Part shown: one piece after another, positions 34,752-43,243 of the stretch
Layout of the letters: each line of letters starts with the position of its first letter
How positions within the stretch are numbered: position 1 is the stretch's first letter
NCBI GenBank assembly: GCA_964368645.1
Contig: CAYJBY010000011.1
Coordinates: forward strand, 1 to 64,000
Source: JAEDHM01 sp964368645
Lineage (GTDB): Bacteria > Bacillota > Clostridia > Christensenellales > CAG-1252
Length of the DNA: 64,000 bases
Reading direction: 5' to 3'
Made by a program: the position numbers and the translations under genes
The notes under the pieces: generated by a model
Databases searched by the model: none
What the model was told of the DNA's origin: nothing
Seen by the model: the letters and a program-made list of their open reading frames with translations, nothing else

Positions 34752-35324
34752 ATGAACAGTTTTTTTGCATATATAGCACGTACCAAGTATATAGCGCGTT
34801 GGGCATTGATGCGCAATACCACCACCGAGAATATCGCCGAACACTCAATGATGACCGCGGCGATTGCCCATTGCCTTGCGCTTATCGCCAACAAAAGGTT
34901 CGGGTTACAGCTTAATGCCGAGGCAATAGCGGTAAAAGCGTTATACCACGATTGCAGTGAGGTTATAACAGGGGATATGCCTACTCCTGTAAAATACAAC
35001 AACGAGGACATTAACAAGGCGTATAAGACCTTGGAGCTTGCGGCGGAAAATAGTCTGCTTTTGACCTTGCCGGAGGACTTAAGAGCGGATTACGAACAAT
35101 CCTTTAGACTTGAAAACGGTACAAGAGAACAGCAGATAGTCAAGGCGGCGGATAAGCTTTCCGCTTTTGCCAAGTGTGAGGAGGAGCTAAGCTCGGGTAA
35201 TAAGGAGTTTTTGCCTGCAAGAGATGCGACGCTCAAGTCTATTAAGGCGATGGGTTTACCCGAGGTTGACGCGTTTCTGGATATGTTCGGCGATTCCTTT
35301 GGGAAAACCTTGGACGAGCTTTAA
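34752..35324 (+). CDS. yfbR: YfbR-like HD-domain 5'-deoxynucleotidase
   Basis: The 190-aa HD hydrolase dephosphorylates deoxynucleoside 5'-monophosphates in its characterised homologue. The signature RWALMRNT, EHSMMTAAIAH, LYHDCSEVITGDMPTPVKY and the later AADKLSA Asp match YfbR closely. ATG 34752 has AAGGA 8 nt upstream. It stands alone and is followed by a long spacer. Confidence 0.9.
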   Translation: MNSFFAYIARTKYIARWALMRNTTTENIAEHSMMTAAIAHCLALIANKRFGLQLNAEAIAVKALYHDCSEVITGDMPTPVKYNNEDINKAYKTLELAAENSLLLTLPEDLRADYEQSFRLENGTREQQIVKAADKLSAFAKCEEELSSGNKEFLPARDATLKSIKAMGLPEVDAFLDMFGDSFGKTLDEL

Positions 35325-35505
35325 TTCATAATTGCTACTAAGTAGCGTACGGTGCGCAGAACGGATAATCTTATGTGACTTATCGTGCATCGATGACGTT
35401 AATTGATAGGTACAATCCGATAACGCATATAGCCGATAATCGAAAAACTATATATATCTAATAATCGTTAAGCGGAATATCTGATGGATATAAAAAGAAT
35501 ATGTC

Positions 35506-35533
35506 AAAAAAGGACGGCTAATCCGTCCTTTTT
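35506..35533. terminator. Terminator, functional in either direction
   Basis: AAAAGGACGG (35508-35517) and CCGTCCTTTT pair around CTAAT, with A-rich and T-rich flanks on both sides. It can end yfbR on the plus strand. Confidence 0.75.
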
Positions 35534-35690
35534 GTATCGGTAATAACTGCACTGACCGTTGACTTAGTTGCAGGAAGTGGTATTCTGCACAGTCTAATTC
35601 GATTTAGATATTCAAAGCATCAAGTGTTTTTGTATTAGACAAGTTTTCTTATTCTGTGTTTACCGTGTTTTAGTAGTATAATTTTTTATA

Positions 35691-35714
35691 AAGGGGCGGA
35701 AAACCGCCCCCTTA
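35691..35714 (-). terminator. Terminator of icd
   Basis: GGGGCGG/CCGCCCC stem with an AAAA (TTTT on the minus strand) loop, 60 nt downstream of the icd stop, followed on the minus strand by TTTATAAAAAATT. Confidence 0.6.
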
Positions 35715-35771
35715 TCTGTTGTTATTGATTAGATTGTATCGAAATATAGATGCTAGCCGCTGTAATTGCTA

Positions 35772-36971
35772 TTACAGATTGGCGGCTATAGCCTCTAGGA
35801 ATGACTTGCTGTCAACCTTGTGAGGAGTTACGCCCTCAAGTGAGAACATAGAAACGAGATCGCCCGTGACGGTTCCCTGTTCGATGGTTTTGACGGTAGC
35901 CTTTTCCAGTCTGTCCGCGAAATCCGAAAGCTCCTTGATACCGTCCAGCTCGCCGCGCTTACGTAACGCGCCCGTCCAAGCGAAGATTGTAGCTACGGAG
36001 TTGGTAGAGGTTTCCTCACCCTTAAGGTACTTGTAGTAGTGTCTGGTAACGGTGCCGTGCGCCGCCTCATACTCGTATTTGCCGTCGGGAGAAACCAAAA
36101 CCGAGGTCATCATTGCAAGCGAGCCGAAAGCCGTGGCTACCATATCGCTCATAACGTCGCCGTCATAGTTCTTGCAAGCCCAGATAAAGCCGCCGTTGCT
36201 TCTGATGACTCTTGCCACCGCGTCGTCGATAAGTGTGTAAAAATATTCAATGCCGCACTGTGCAAACTGCGCCTTGAACTCAGCCTCGAAAACCTCTGCG
36301 AAAATATCCTTGAAACGGTGGTCGTAAATCTTGCTGATAGTGTCCTTGGTTGAGAACCAAATATCCATTTTTTTGTCCAAAGCGTAACGGAAACAGCACC
36401 GCGCGTAATTGCGGATACTATCGTCCACGTTATGCGTACCCTGAATAATACCGTCCTTTTTGAAGTCAAATATCAGCTTGCTTTCCGTTTTGTCGGGATA
36501 AGTAACGGTCAGCTCCGCTTTGCCGCCCTTTTTAACCTGCATTTCCACGCCCTTATATACGTCTCCGTATGCGTGTCTTGCAATGATAATAGGCTGTTTC
36601 CAGTTAGGGATAATGGGGGAAATACACTTCACCATTATAGGCTCACGGAAAATCGTACCGTCCAAAATAGCTCTAACAGTGCCGTTGGGGCTTTTCCACA
36701 TTTCCGTAAGATTATATTCGGTAACTCTCTGCGCATTGGGCGTAATGGTTGCGCATTTAACGCCAACGCCGTACTTTTTGATGGCGTTTGCACTGTCAAC
36801 CGTAACCTGATCGCGTGTTGCCTCGCGGTTGACGAGAGAAAGATCGTAATAATCTGTTTTCAAATCCACGTAAGGAGTAATCAGTATATCCTTAATCCAC
36901 TGCCAAAGCACACGAGTCATCTCGTCGCCGTCTAATTCCACAAGGGGAGTAACCATTTTAATTTTGTCCAT
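35772..36971 (-). CDS. icd: NADP-dependent isocitrate dehydrogenase, eukaryotic-like homodimeric type
   Basis: The 399-aa enzyme oxidises isocitrate to 2-oxoglutarate. The N terminus VELDGDEMTRVLWQWIK, the substrate motif KSPNGTVRAILDGTIFREPI, the metal-site DDAVARVIRS ... YDGDVMSD region and the C-terminal AAHGTVTRHY are those of the subfamily shared by eukaryotes and some bacteria, not the E. coli type. AGGTGACTT precedes the ATG. It is a single gene with its own promoter and terminator. Confidence 0.96.
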   Translation of the reverse strand: MDKIKMVTPLVELDGDEMTRVLWQWIKDILITPYVDLKTDYYDLSLVNREATRDQVTVDSANAIKKYGVGVKCATITPNAQRVTEYNLTEMWKSPNGTVRAILDGTIFREPIMVKCISPIIPNWKQPIIIARHAYGDVYKGVEMQVKKGGKAELTVTYPDKTESKLIFDFKKDGIIQGTHNVDDSIRNYARCCFRYALDKKMDIWFSTKDTISKIYDHRFKDIFAEVFEAEFKAQFAQCGIEYFYTLIDDAVARVIRSNGGFIWACKNYDGDVMSDMVATAFGSLAMMTSVLVSPDGKYEYEAAHGTVTRHYYKYLKGEETSTNSVATIFAWTGALRKRGELDGIKELSDFADRLEKATVKTIEQGTVTGDLVSMFSLEGVTPHKVDSKSFLEAIAANL

Positions 36972-37000
36972 AAGTCACCTACCGTAAAAAAACTGTTATT

Positions 37001-37030
37001 AGAATAACACACGCGCGGTCTTTCTGTCTA
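37001..37030 (-). promoter_or_regulatory. Probable icd promoter
   Basis: On the minus strand TAGACA (37030-37025), 18-bp spacer, TATTCT (37006-37001), about 35 nt upstream of the icd start. Confidence 0.55.
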
Positions 37031-37061
37031 GCAATAATTCCGTTCAAAAAACCGAAGGAAT

Positions 37062-37090
37062 AAAAAAAGCGTCGAAACGCACTGCTTTTT
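37062..37090 (-). terminator. Terminator downstream of thiT
   Basis: On the minus strand AAAAAGC(A)GT pairs with ACGCTTTTT around GCGTTTCG, followed by a T run. A second possible hairpin, ATCTGT/ACAGAT, lies at 37091-37116. Confidence 0.65.
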
Positions 37091-37196
37091 ATCTGTATAA
37101 AAGTTAATTAACAGATAGACGGTCAAATGCGTTCCAACGCTGAATTAATACCACGTTTGATACAATTAATCGGTTGAAAATCCTTGCGGAATTGAG

Positions 37197-38288
37197 TTAA
37201 AAGGGTTTGTCGTCAGGCGACTGTTCCGAGTCGGCGGATTGAGAATTATCGCTATTATCCTCCGATGGTTCGTCGGACGTAACCGTGTTTCCTTGGCTAT
37301 CGTTTTGGTTCTCGTAAGCGGTCGGCTCGGAAGTACCGAAGGAATCCTCCGCGTTCTCGGTAACAGCCGTTTTATCCGCTGTGCCGACAACGGACGCTCT
37401 TGCCGAGGATAAAGGCTCCGATATTCTGGAAAGTTCTCGACAGAATCCCTTATTAAGGAACATTATTACTCCTGCCGCCAGTGCAAGCGCCATATCCACA
37501 AGGCAGAATGCGTTGTATAGGAAAGCCCAAGCTACCGCGCTGTAACCTGCCTCGGCGGCATAAACGCCGAAGGCGAAGATAGCGGAAAAGATATGTGCGG
37601 AGTATCTTAAAAGACAGCCCACAATCGCACCAAGTACAAGCTGAAGCGCAGGGATTTTCTTGAAAATGCCGTTATCCTTAAATATTCCCGTCAGTCCGAT
37701 AAAGCCGAAGGCAATAGGGTAATCCAGTAAAAACTGTATAGGGTGAATAATCCACGGATCGGAAACCGCCTGCATTAAGCCGAAGATTAACGCAGCGACT
37801 ACGCCCTTGCGCACACCGAATACGTAGGAATATATCATCAACGGCAGAAGACTGCACAGGGTAACCGAGCCGCCCTGCGGCAGACGGAACAGTCTGACGT
37901 AGGAAAGCGCGAAAGACAAGGCAATGCAAATTGCCGCATAAACTATGCTTTTGGTATGCTCCAAGTTCTTTTTCTTGCCGAAGGAAAAGGCGATAAGCCC
38001 CATTACGGCAAGAAGTCCAACGGCGGATACGGCAAGCCATACGGTGCTTACGCCGCTGTAGTATGCGTCGGGAACGATACTGTTTTTGTAATAATCAGCC
38101 ATTATCCAAATAACGGCAATAAGACCGCCGAGTGATAATAACCCTGCGGTGATTTTCGCCGCTTGCAAAGCCTTAGGCGCTTTTTTTGCAAGAATGGCGA
38201 TAACTCCGAAGCAGACGACCAGCAAAAGACAGAAGCCAAGCAACGGGTAAAAGGTGATTGGGTTGATTTCAGATAAAAACGTACTCAT
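37197..38288 (-). CDS. thiT: Thiamine ECF transporter S component (ThiT-like) with extra N-terminal helices and acidic tail
   Basis: The 363-aa protein has a ThiT-like core (about 115-285) with RLPQGGSVTLCSLLPLMIYS, the FGLMQAVSDPW segment and IQFLLDYPIAFGFIGL. It is preceded by about three additional hydrophobic helices and followed by a Ser/Asp/Glu/Asn-rich tail of about 70 residues. The upstream TPP riboswitch supports thiamine as ligand. The start has only a distant AGGTGG, located inside the riboswitch terminator hairpin. ECF energy-coupling genes are not in the window. Confidence 0.9.
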   Translation of the reverse strand: MSTFLSEINPITFYPLLGFCLLLVVCFGVIAILAKKAPKALQAAKITAGLLSLGGLIAVIWIMADYYKNSIVPDAYYSGVSTVWLAVSAVGLLAVMGLIAFSFGKKKNLEHTKSIVYAAICIALSFALSYVRLFRLPQGGSVTLCSLLPLMIYSYVFGVRKGVVAALIFGLMQAVSDPWIIHPIQFLLDYPIAFGFIGLTGIFKDNGIFKKIPALQLVLGAIVGCLLRYSAHIFSAIFAFGVYAAEAGYSAVAWAFLYNAFCLVDMALALAAGVIMFLNKGFCRELSRISEPLSSARASVVGTADKTAVTENAEDSFGTSEPTAYENQNDSQGNTVTSDEPSEDNSDNSQSADSEQSPDDKPF

Positions 38289-38291
38289 AAT

Positions 38292-38320
38292 AAAAAACGA
38301 CCACCTGAGATTTGGCGGTC
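38292..38320 (-). terminator. Terminator hairpin of the TPP riboswitch expression platform
   Basis: On the minus strand GACCGCC (38320-38314) pairs with GGTGGTC around 8 nt, followed by T6. It lies between the aptamer and the thiT ATG and also contains the only Shine-Dalgarno-like sequence. Confidence 0.8.
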
Positions 38321-38324
38321 TAGC

Positions 38325-38401
38325 TCTCCTTTCGTAAGTTGGAATAATCCTTCTTAATCAAGTTCTAAGGGTGTAATCTCAGGCACGAAGCCACCCCCGA
38401 G
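38325..38401 (-). promoter_or_regulatory. TPP riboswitch (THI element)
   Basis: Read on the minus strand the aptamer shows CTCGGGGGTGGC, GCCTGAGATT, ACACCCTTAGAACTTGAT and GGATTATTCCAACTTACGAAAGG in the correct order. It is followed by a terminator hairpin, so thiamine pyrophosphate probably causes premature termination. Confidence 0.94.
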
Positions 38402-38420
38402 GTATGTGGTATATGATAGG

Positions 38421-38450
38421 ATTATAGAAGCAATAGAACCGCCGTGTCAA
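38421..38450 (-). promoter_or_regulatory. Promoter of the TPP-riboswitch/thiT transcript
   Basis: On the minus strand consensus TTGACA (38450-38445), 18-bp spacer, consensus TATAAT (38426-38421). Confidence 0.85.
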
Positions 38451-38608
38451 GTTTTTCACGGTACTTTTTCATAACTTGAATACGGTTTTTGCCGTGCCGT
38501 GTCGAAGAACAGGGAAAAGTTCACGGTCTACGCCAAGCCTTGAGCCGATAACATTAGTTAAATATCGTTAATCGGCTGACTAGGACGGCGGTTTGTTGGC
38601 GTATAGTA

Positions 38609-38637
38609 TTGACTTTTTTGTCCGCAACAGGTAATAT
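38609..38637 (+). promoter_or_regulatory. Sigma-A promoter of the degenerate ABC gene, leaderless geometry
   Basis: -35 TTGACT (38609-38614), 17-bp spacer, -10 TAATAT (38632-38637). The ATG at 38644 starts 6 nt after the -10 with no room for a Shine-Dalgarno. The best example of the set. Confidence 0.85.
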
Positions 38638-38643
38638 ATCAAT

Positions 38644-39714
38644 ATGCGAAAATTGATTTTATCTAACGTATTTCAAAACTATTTCGGCGGTGAAACCGAC
38701 ACGCTTCACGACATATCAACAGAGTTTTGCTCCGGTCTTAACGTGGTTTACGCCCCCGAGGGCGGCGGCAAGACCACACTGCTTAAGATTATTGCCGGTT
38801 TGGAAAAGTATCGCGGCAAAATAACACTGGATCAGACTCCTCTTGCCGATAAGATAAGGGATAGAGACGTATTGATGGTTTTTGACGACTATGCACTGCG
38901 CCCTCACAAAAGCGGAAGATACAATTTGGAATATCCGCTGAAATTAAGAGGTACGCCTGTCTCCGAGATTCAATCGGCTTGTGACGGCGTAATTAAGGAT
39001 TTTTTGATTGGTAACGCCATTTTGGATAACACTCCGCATCATATGTCGAAAAGTGAACGCTGTCGTCTGGCAATAGCGCGTGCTTTTTTGCGCGAGGCTC
39101 CGATTAAGCTTTTCGATAATCCTTTCGGCGGTTTGAATCCCGACGAGCGGAGAGAACTTTTCCTGCTTTTGATGTCACGGATAAGCAGAGAAACGGAAAG
39201 TATAATCGTTTATGCCACCGACAGCGCGGAGGAAGCCGCGTTAATTAACGGCAAAACCGTTGTTTTATCCTACGGCTGGTTGGTCGGCGAGGGCTTACCC
39301 TCGGTTATGTCGCAACAGCCTTCCTGTCTTTGCATTGCGGAGAAGTTTATTCGTTGGTCGTCTTCCTATGACGGCGAGCTGTCGGAGAATGGTTATTTGA
39401 TATTTTCGGACTTTGCGGTCGCATTTCCCACCGAACGGCTGGTATCGCCGCGCTATTGCGGTTCTAAGGTTATAGTTTGCGCTCCCTATAGTGCTTTTTC
39501 CTTGCAGGATAACGGAGTGGAGGGCATAATAAACAACGTAATGAACGCAGACGGCAGATATTTCGCTTCTGTGAAAACTCAATCCGATTCCCTATATCTT
39601 GTTTCGGATTGCCCCACGGTCGGAGCAACGGTCAACGTTGCGGTGGATGCGGCGAAACTGTTGCTTTTCGATCCGATTAACGAAAGGAGTATTATCGATT
39701 ATGAAAACGCTTAA
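38644..39714 (+). CDS. Degenerate ABC ATPase, MalK/UgpC-like, probably not a normal transporter motor
   Basis: The 356-aa protein aligns with the MalK type: nucleotide-binding domain (1-235) plus a C-terminal TOBE-like region. Walker A is APEGGGKTT, keeping Lys and Thr. The Q-loop VFQSYAL reads VFDDYAL, so Gln is Asp. The signature LSGGQ reads MSKSE. Walker B ends FDNP instead of LDEP, losing the catalytic Glu. The D-loop is GGLN and the H-loop THD reads ATD, losing the switch His. ATP may bind but hydrolysis looks impaired. No permease gene is near. The last 14 bp overlap an S41 protease gene, so the two are probably co-translated. Confidence 0.85.
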   Translation: MRKLILSNVFQNYFGGETDTLHDISTEFCSGLNVVYAPEGGGKTTLLKIIAGLEKYRGKITLDQTPLADKIRDRDVLMVFDDYALRPHKSGRYNLEYPLKLRGTPVSEIQSACDGVIKDFLIGNAILDNTPHHMSKSERCRLAIARAFLREAPIKLFDNPFGGLNPDERRELFLLLMSRISRETESIIVYATDSAEEAALINGKTVVLSYGWLVGEGLPSVMSQQPSCLCIAEKFIRWSSSYDGELSENGYLIFSDFAVAFPTERLVSPRYCGSKVIVCAPYSAFSLQDNGVEGIINNVMNADGRYFASVKTQSDSLYLVSDCPTVGATVNVAVDAAKLLLFDPINERSIIDYENA

Positions 39715-40927
39715 AAAAATCGCGTTTACACTTATAGTCGCCGCCTTGATTGCCGTGCTTACCGCTTGCGGAGGTAATACGGCTACCGATAAGGACTATT
39801 GCGACGATATGGATTTGCTCCATCAGGTTCTGGAGTTTATCGAAAGCCGCTATATCACAGGACTGGATATTGACGAGGCTGACGTGCTTGCGGCGCAGGC
39901 GGTTGTCTTTGGCTTGGACGACTTTTCCAATCTTTATCTTGCCGCGCTTTCGGGTAACGAAACTCCGGGCATAGGTATTTCCTTATACATTACAAAATAT
40001 AACGAGTATTTCATAAACACGATTTACGACAACACGCCTGCAACCTTTGAATTCGAGGACGGCTTTAAGCTGGAAAGAGGTGACGAGGTTTACGCCATAG
40101 ACGGCGAGAGAGTGGCCGGCTTATCGGTGTCTGAATTTTCCGAAATGGCTAAGGGCGAGGAAAACGAGAAGATGCGGCTTACGATTAGACGTAACGGCGT
40201 TATTCTTCCGCAGGAAAGGGAATACACCCGAAAGACTTTTACCACAGCCAACTGCTTTTACGTCAACGATTTAGGCGAGGGAATCAGCTCGGATTTGGGC
40301 TACATTCGTCTAACCTCATTCACAACGGGAGCGGATAAAGAATTCGCGCTGGCTATTGAGCGGTGGAAAGCCGATTCAAACGAGGGACTTATACTTGACC
40401 TACGCAATAATCCCGGCGGCAGCAGTACCGTTTTGAGCAAAATCGCCGCCTACTGTATCGACCTTAAAACCAAGTTTTCTCTGCCTATTCTTAATTTGCA
40501 ATACAAGGAAAACGGCGTGATAAAAAGCTTGGACGTCACCGTCAACGACAGAGATAAATATATTGACGCGCCCATATACGTGTTATGTAACGAGAATACG
40601 GCTTCGGCTTCCGAGGCTTTAATCGGCGCAATCAGAGCTTACAACGATACGGGTTATATAATAGGACAGAAGACTTACGGAAAGGGCGTTTGCCAAAATT
40701 CGCCTATCGAGATAACGGACGATTACAACGGCGCAAGGTTTACGTATCGCATAGCGGTTGTTATGGGCTACTATTATATTTACGACGAATCCGTAGAGGG
40801 CGGCAAGTACAATATCCATCAGAACCCCCTCGTTCCCGATTACGAGCTGGAGCCTTCCGCGGTAATGGGGGAGCTTAGGTGCGACACTGAAATAATTAAG
40901 GCGAACGAGCTTTTTTCGGCGCGATAA
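39701..40927 (+). CDS. S41 (CtpA-like) peptidase, lipoprotein
   Basis: The 408-aa protein has a lipoprotein signal ending LTAC (Cys near residue 21), so it acts outside the membrane. A PDZ-like region (about 90-165) precedes the tail-specific protease domain. The catalytic Ser in ENTASASEAL (about 302) and the general-base Lys in GQKTYGKG (about 327) are intact. ATG 39701 has GAAAGGAG upstream and lies inside the end of the ABC gene. The pair may work together, but nothing shows a direct contact. Confidence 0.88.
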   Translation: MKTLKKIAFTLIVAALIAVLTACGGNTATDKDYCDDMDLLHQVLEFIESRYITGLDIDEADVLAAQAVVFGLDDFSNLYLAALSGNETPGIGISLYITKYNEYFINTIYDNTPATFEFEDGFKLERGDEVYAIDGERVAGLSVSEFSEMAKGEENEKMRLTIRRNGVILPQEREYTRKTFTTANCFYVNDLGEGISSDLGYIRLTSFTTGADKEFALAIERWKADSNEGLILDLRNNPGGSSTVLSKIAAYCIDLKTKFSLPILNLQYKENGVIKSLDVTVNDRDKYIDAPIYVLCNENTASASEALIGAIRAYNDTGYIIGQKTYGKGVCQNSPIEITDDYNGARFTYRIAVVMGYYYIYDESVEGGKYNIHQNPLVPDYELEPSAVMGELRCDTEIIKANELFSAR

Positions 40928-41036
40928 CTTACCGATACGTTTTTACCGCTCTTTGCATTGCGCGAAAGGGTTGTAACGGATTGGGAGAGAGAGCTGATTT
41001 TTTAATCGGAACGGGATTTTTAGTCAAGGCAATTAC

Positions 41037-41065
41037 TTGACACCCGAGCATATATGTTTTATAAT
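41037..41065 (+). promoter_or_regulatory. Consensus sigma-A promoter of thrS with overlapping inverted repeat
   Basis: -35 TTGACA (41037-41042), 17-bp spacer, -10 TATAAT (41060-41065), both perfect. GTCAAG (41023-41028) and CTTGAC (41036-41041) form an inverted repeat covering the -35. The leader to the ATG is only about 42 nt and holds no T-box. Confidence 0.9.
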
Positions 41066-41113
41066 CGTAACACTAAACTCCGTTTGTATGGCGTTAGTAA
41101 AGGAGAACTTTCA

Positions 41114-43057
41114 ATGAAAATCAATCTTAAAGGCACAATCAGAGAATACGACGCACCGCTTACCGTAGAAGATATTGCGGCATCCATCGGCGAGGAACTA
41201 AGAAGAGCCTGTCTTTGCGGCAAGGTGAACGGCAAGTTGGTCGATAGCAAGACCGTAGTCAGCGAGGACGCAGACGTTCAGATTATTACGTTTGCGGATG
41301 AGGAAGGCAAGCGCGTTTATAACCACACCTGCTCCCATATCTTGGCGCAGGCGGTAAAAAGACTGTTCCCCACTGCGAAACTGGCGATAGGTCCTTCTAT
41401 TGAAAACGGTTTTTATTATGATTTTGAGTTTAAGACTCCCGTTACTAACGAGGATTTGGCTCGCATCGAGAAGGAAATGCACAACATAATCAAGGCTAAT
41501 TTCCCCATTATCCGTCAGGTGGTTACGCGCCGTAAGGCTCTTAACGCTATGACAAAGGCGGACGAGGACTATAAGGTTATTTTGATTAACGACTTACCCA
41601 AGGACGCGGAAATCAGCTTCTATTCACAGGGCGATTACACCGACCTTTGCGCAGGACCTCATCTTAAGAGTACGGGCGTTATCAAGGCTTTCAAACTCAC
41701 AGGACTTGCAGGCGCGTACTGGAAGGGCAGTGAGAAGAATAAGATGCTTACCAGAATATACGGCACCGCTTTTGACAAAAAAACCAATTTGGAGGCTTAT
41801 CTGACTGCGGTTGAGGAGGCTAAAAAGCGCGACCATAACAAGATAGGCCGTGATTTGGGCTTGTTTATGACCAGCGACGTGGTCGGTCAGGGACTTCCCA
41901 TTATGATGCCCAAGGGCGCGAAAATAATGCAGATACTTCAGCGTTTCGTAGAGGACGAGGAGGAAAAACGCGGCTTTATGCCCACCCGTACCCCCGATAT
42001 GTCCAAAAGCGATTTGTTTAAGATTTCCGGACACTGGTATCACTACCGCGACAAGATGTTCGTAATCGGCGATCCCGAAAAGGAAGACGAGGGCGAAGAG
42101 GTTATGGCATTACGTCCTATGACCTGTCCTTTCCAATATCAGATTTACCTCAACGGACTTAAGAGTTACCGCGATTTGCCCGTAAGATTTTACGAGACCG
42201 CAACCGAGTTCCGTAACGAGGCAAGCGGCGAAATGCACGGTCTTATCCGTATCAGACAGTTTACCTTGGCGGACGGTCACTTGATTTGCACGCCGGAGCA
42301 GGTGGAGGACGAGTTTAAGCGTTGCTTGGATTTGTCTTATTACTTCCTTGACTGTCTCGGCTTGAGAGATATGGTCAGTTTCCGTTTTTCCAAGTGGGAT
42401 CCCAAGGATACCGAAAAGTACATCAACGATCCTGCGGCTTGGGACAGAACCCAGACCATTATGCGTAATATCCTTAACGACCTTAAGATTGATTACGTTG
42501 AAGCGGACGGCGAGGCTGCTTTTTACGGTCCTAAGCTGGACGTTCAAGCCAAGAACGTACACGGCAAGGAAGATACTATTATCACGATTCAGCTTGACTT
42601 CTGCGCCGCAGAGCGTTTCGGTATGTACTACGTTGACGAGAACGGCGATAAAAAGTTGCCTTACGTTATCCACAGAAGCTCAATCGGCTGTTACGAGCGT
42701 ACCCTCGCGATGCTTATCGAAAAGTACGCAGGTGCATTCCCTCTTTGGCTCTCTCCCGTACAGGTTAAGGTTTTAAGCCTTACCGAGCGTACCGCCGAGG
42801 CGGCAAAGCAGTTCGTCAGCGAGCTTTTGCTCCACGGTTTCAGAGTTGAGTACGACGTTCGCGACGAGAAAATCGGCAAGAAGATCAGAGAGGCACAGCT
42901 GGAGAAGGTTCCTTATATGGTAATCATAGGCGATAAGGAAGCGGAGCAGGGCGTTGTAGCCGTCAGAGAAAGAAGTGCCGGCGACATCGGAACAATGACT
43001 CACAGAGATTTTATCGAGCGTCTTTATACCGAAGTGAATAATAAGGTTATAAAATAA
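41114..43057 (+). CDS. thrS: Threonyl-tRNA synthetase
   Basis: The 647-aa class II synthetase charges tRNA-Thr. A TGS domain (1-60), the editing domain with HTCSHILAQAV (about 76) and the catalytic core with zinc ligands in MTCPF, GEMHGL and VIHRSSIG are present, then the anticodon-binding domain (about 540-647). ATG 41114 has AGGAG 8 nt upstream; an ATG at 41054 lies inside the promoter. The translation-factor operon infC-rpmI-rplT follows. Confidence 0.97.
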   Translation: MKINLKGTIREYDAPLTVEDIAASIGEELRRACLCGKVNGKLVDSKTVVSEDADVQIITFADEEGKRVYNHTCSHILAQAVKRLFPTAKLAIGPSIENGFYYDFEFKTPVTNEDLARIEKEMHNIIKANFPIIRQVVTRRKALNAMTKADEDYKVILINDLPKDAEISFYSQGDYTDLCAGPHLKSTGVIKAFKLTGLAGAYWKGSEKNKMLTRIYGTAFDKKTNLEAYLTAVEEAKKRDHNKIGRDLGLFMTSDVVGQGLPIMMPKGAKIMQILQRFVEDEEEKRGFMPTRTPDMSKSDLFKISGHWYHYRDKMFVIGDPEKEDEGEEVMALRPMTCPFQYQIYLNGLKSYRDLPVRFYETATEFRNEASGEMHGLIRIRQFTLADGHLICTPEQVEDEFKRCLDLSYYFLDCLGLRDMVSFRFSKWDPKDTEKYINDPAAWDRTQTIMRNILNDLKIDYVEADGEAAFYGPKLDVQAKNVHGKEDTIITIQLDFCAAERFGMYYVDENGDKKLPYVIHRSSIGCYERTLAMLIEKYAGAFPLWLSPVQVKVLSLTERTAEAAKQFVSELLLHGFRVEYDVRDEKIGKKIREAQLEKVPYMVIIGDKEAEQGVVAVRERSAGDIGTMTHRDFIERLYTEVNNKVIK

Positions 43058-43089
43058 TCGATATTCGCGGAATAATTTACAAAAAACAG

Positions 43090-43118
43090 TTGACTTCAAG
43101 GTAGGAAACTGTTAATAT
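43090..43118 (+). promoter_or_regulatory. Sigma-A promoter of infC-rpmI-rplT
   Basis: -35 TTGACT (43090-43095), 17-bp spacer, -10 TAATAT (43113-43118). It predicts a leader of about 120 nt before infC. Confidence 0.82.
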
Positions 43119-43124
43119 AACACC

Positions 43125-43243
43125 GAAGCAGAGCTACTTCTCACCTAACGTATTTCGTTATTTTAGGTTTCTCGCAAATAGCGTTTTTCGTATGCGGGTA
43201 GTAGTTGTGCTACCCGCATATCTTTATTTAGGAGGACTTAGTT
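43125..43243 (+). promoter_or_regulatory. Structured infC operon leader with terminator-like hairpin
   Basis: The leader holds a perfect 10-bp stem ATGCGGGTAG (43192-43201) / CTACCCGCAT (43210-43219), then ATCTTTATTT, just before the infC ribosome-binding site. An upstream ACCTAA/TTAGGT pair could form an alternative structure. This is where L20-type autoregulatory leaders lie in Firmicutes. The hairpin looks like an attenuator, but I could not match the L20-binding consensus. Confidence 0.6.

Larger units (their letters stand above)
35325..35771. other. 447-bp convergent spacer without a gene
   Basis: The first half has several variants of CCGATAATCG (near 35362, 35417, 35433 and 35459) in AT-rich sequence. 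Terminators lie at 35506 and 35691. A promoter-like TTGACT-16-TATTCT (35559-35586) has no recognisable downstream product. Confidence 0.4.

Noticed and set aside
40928..41113. T-box leader of thrS
   Set aside because: The perfect promoter at 41037-41065 leaves a 42-nt leader, and no T-box sequence was found.
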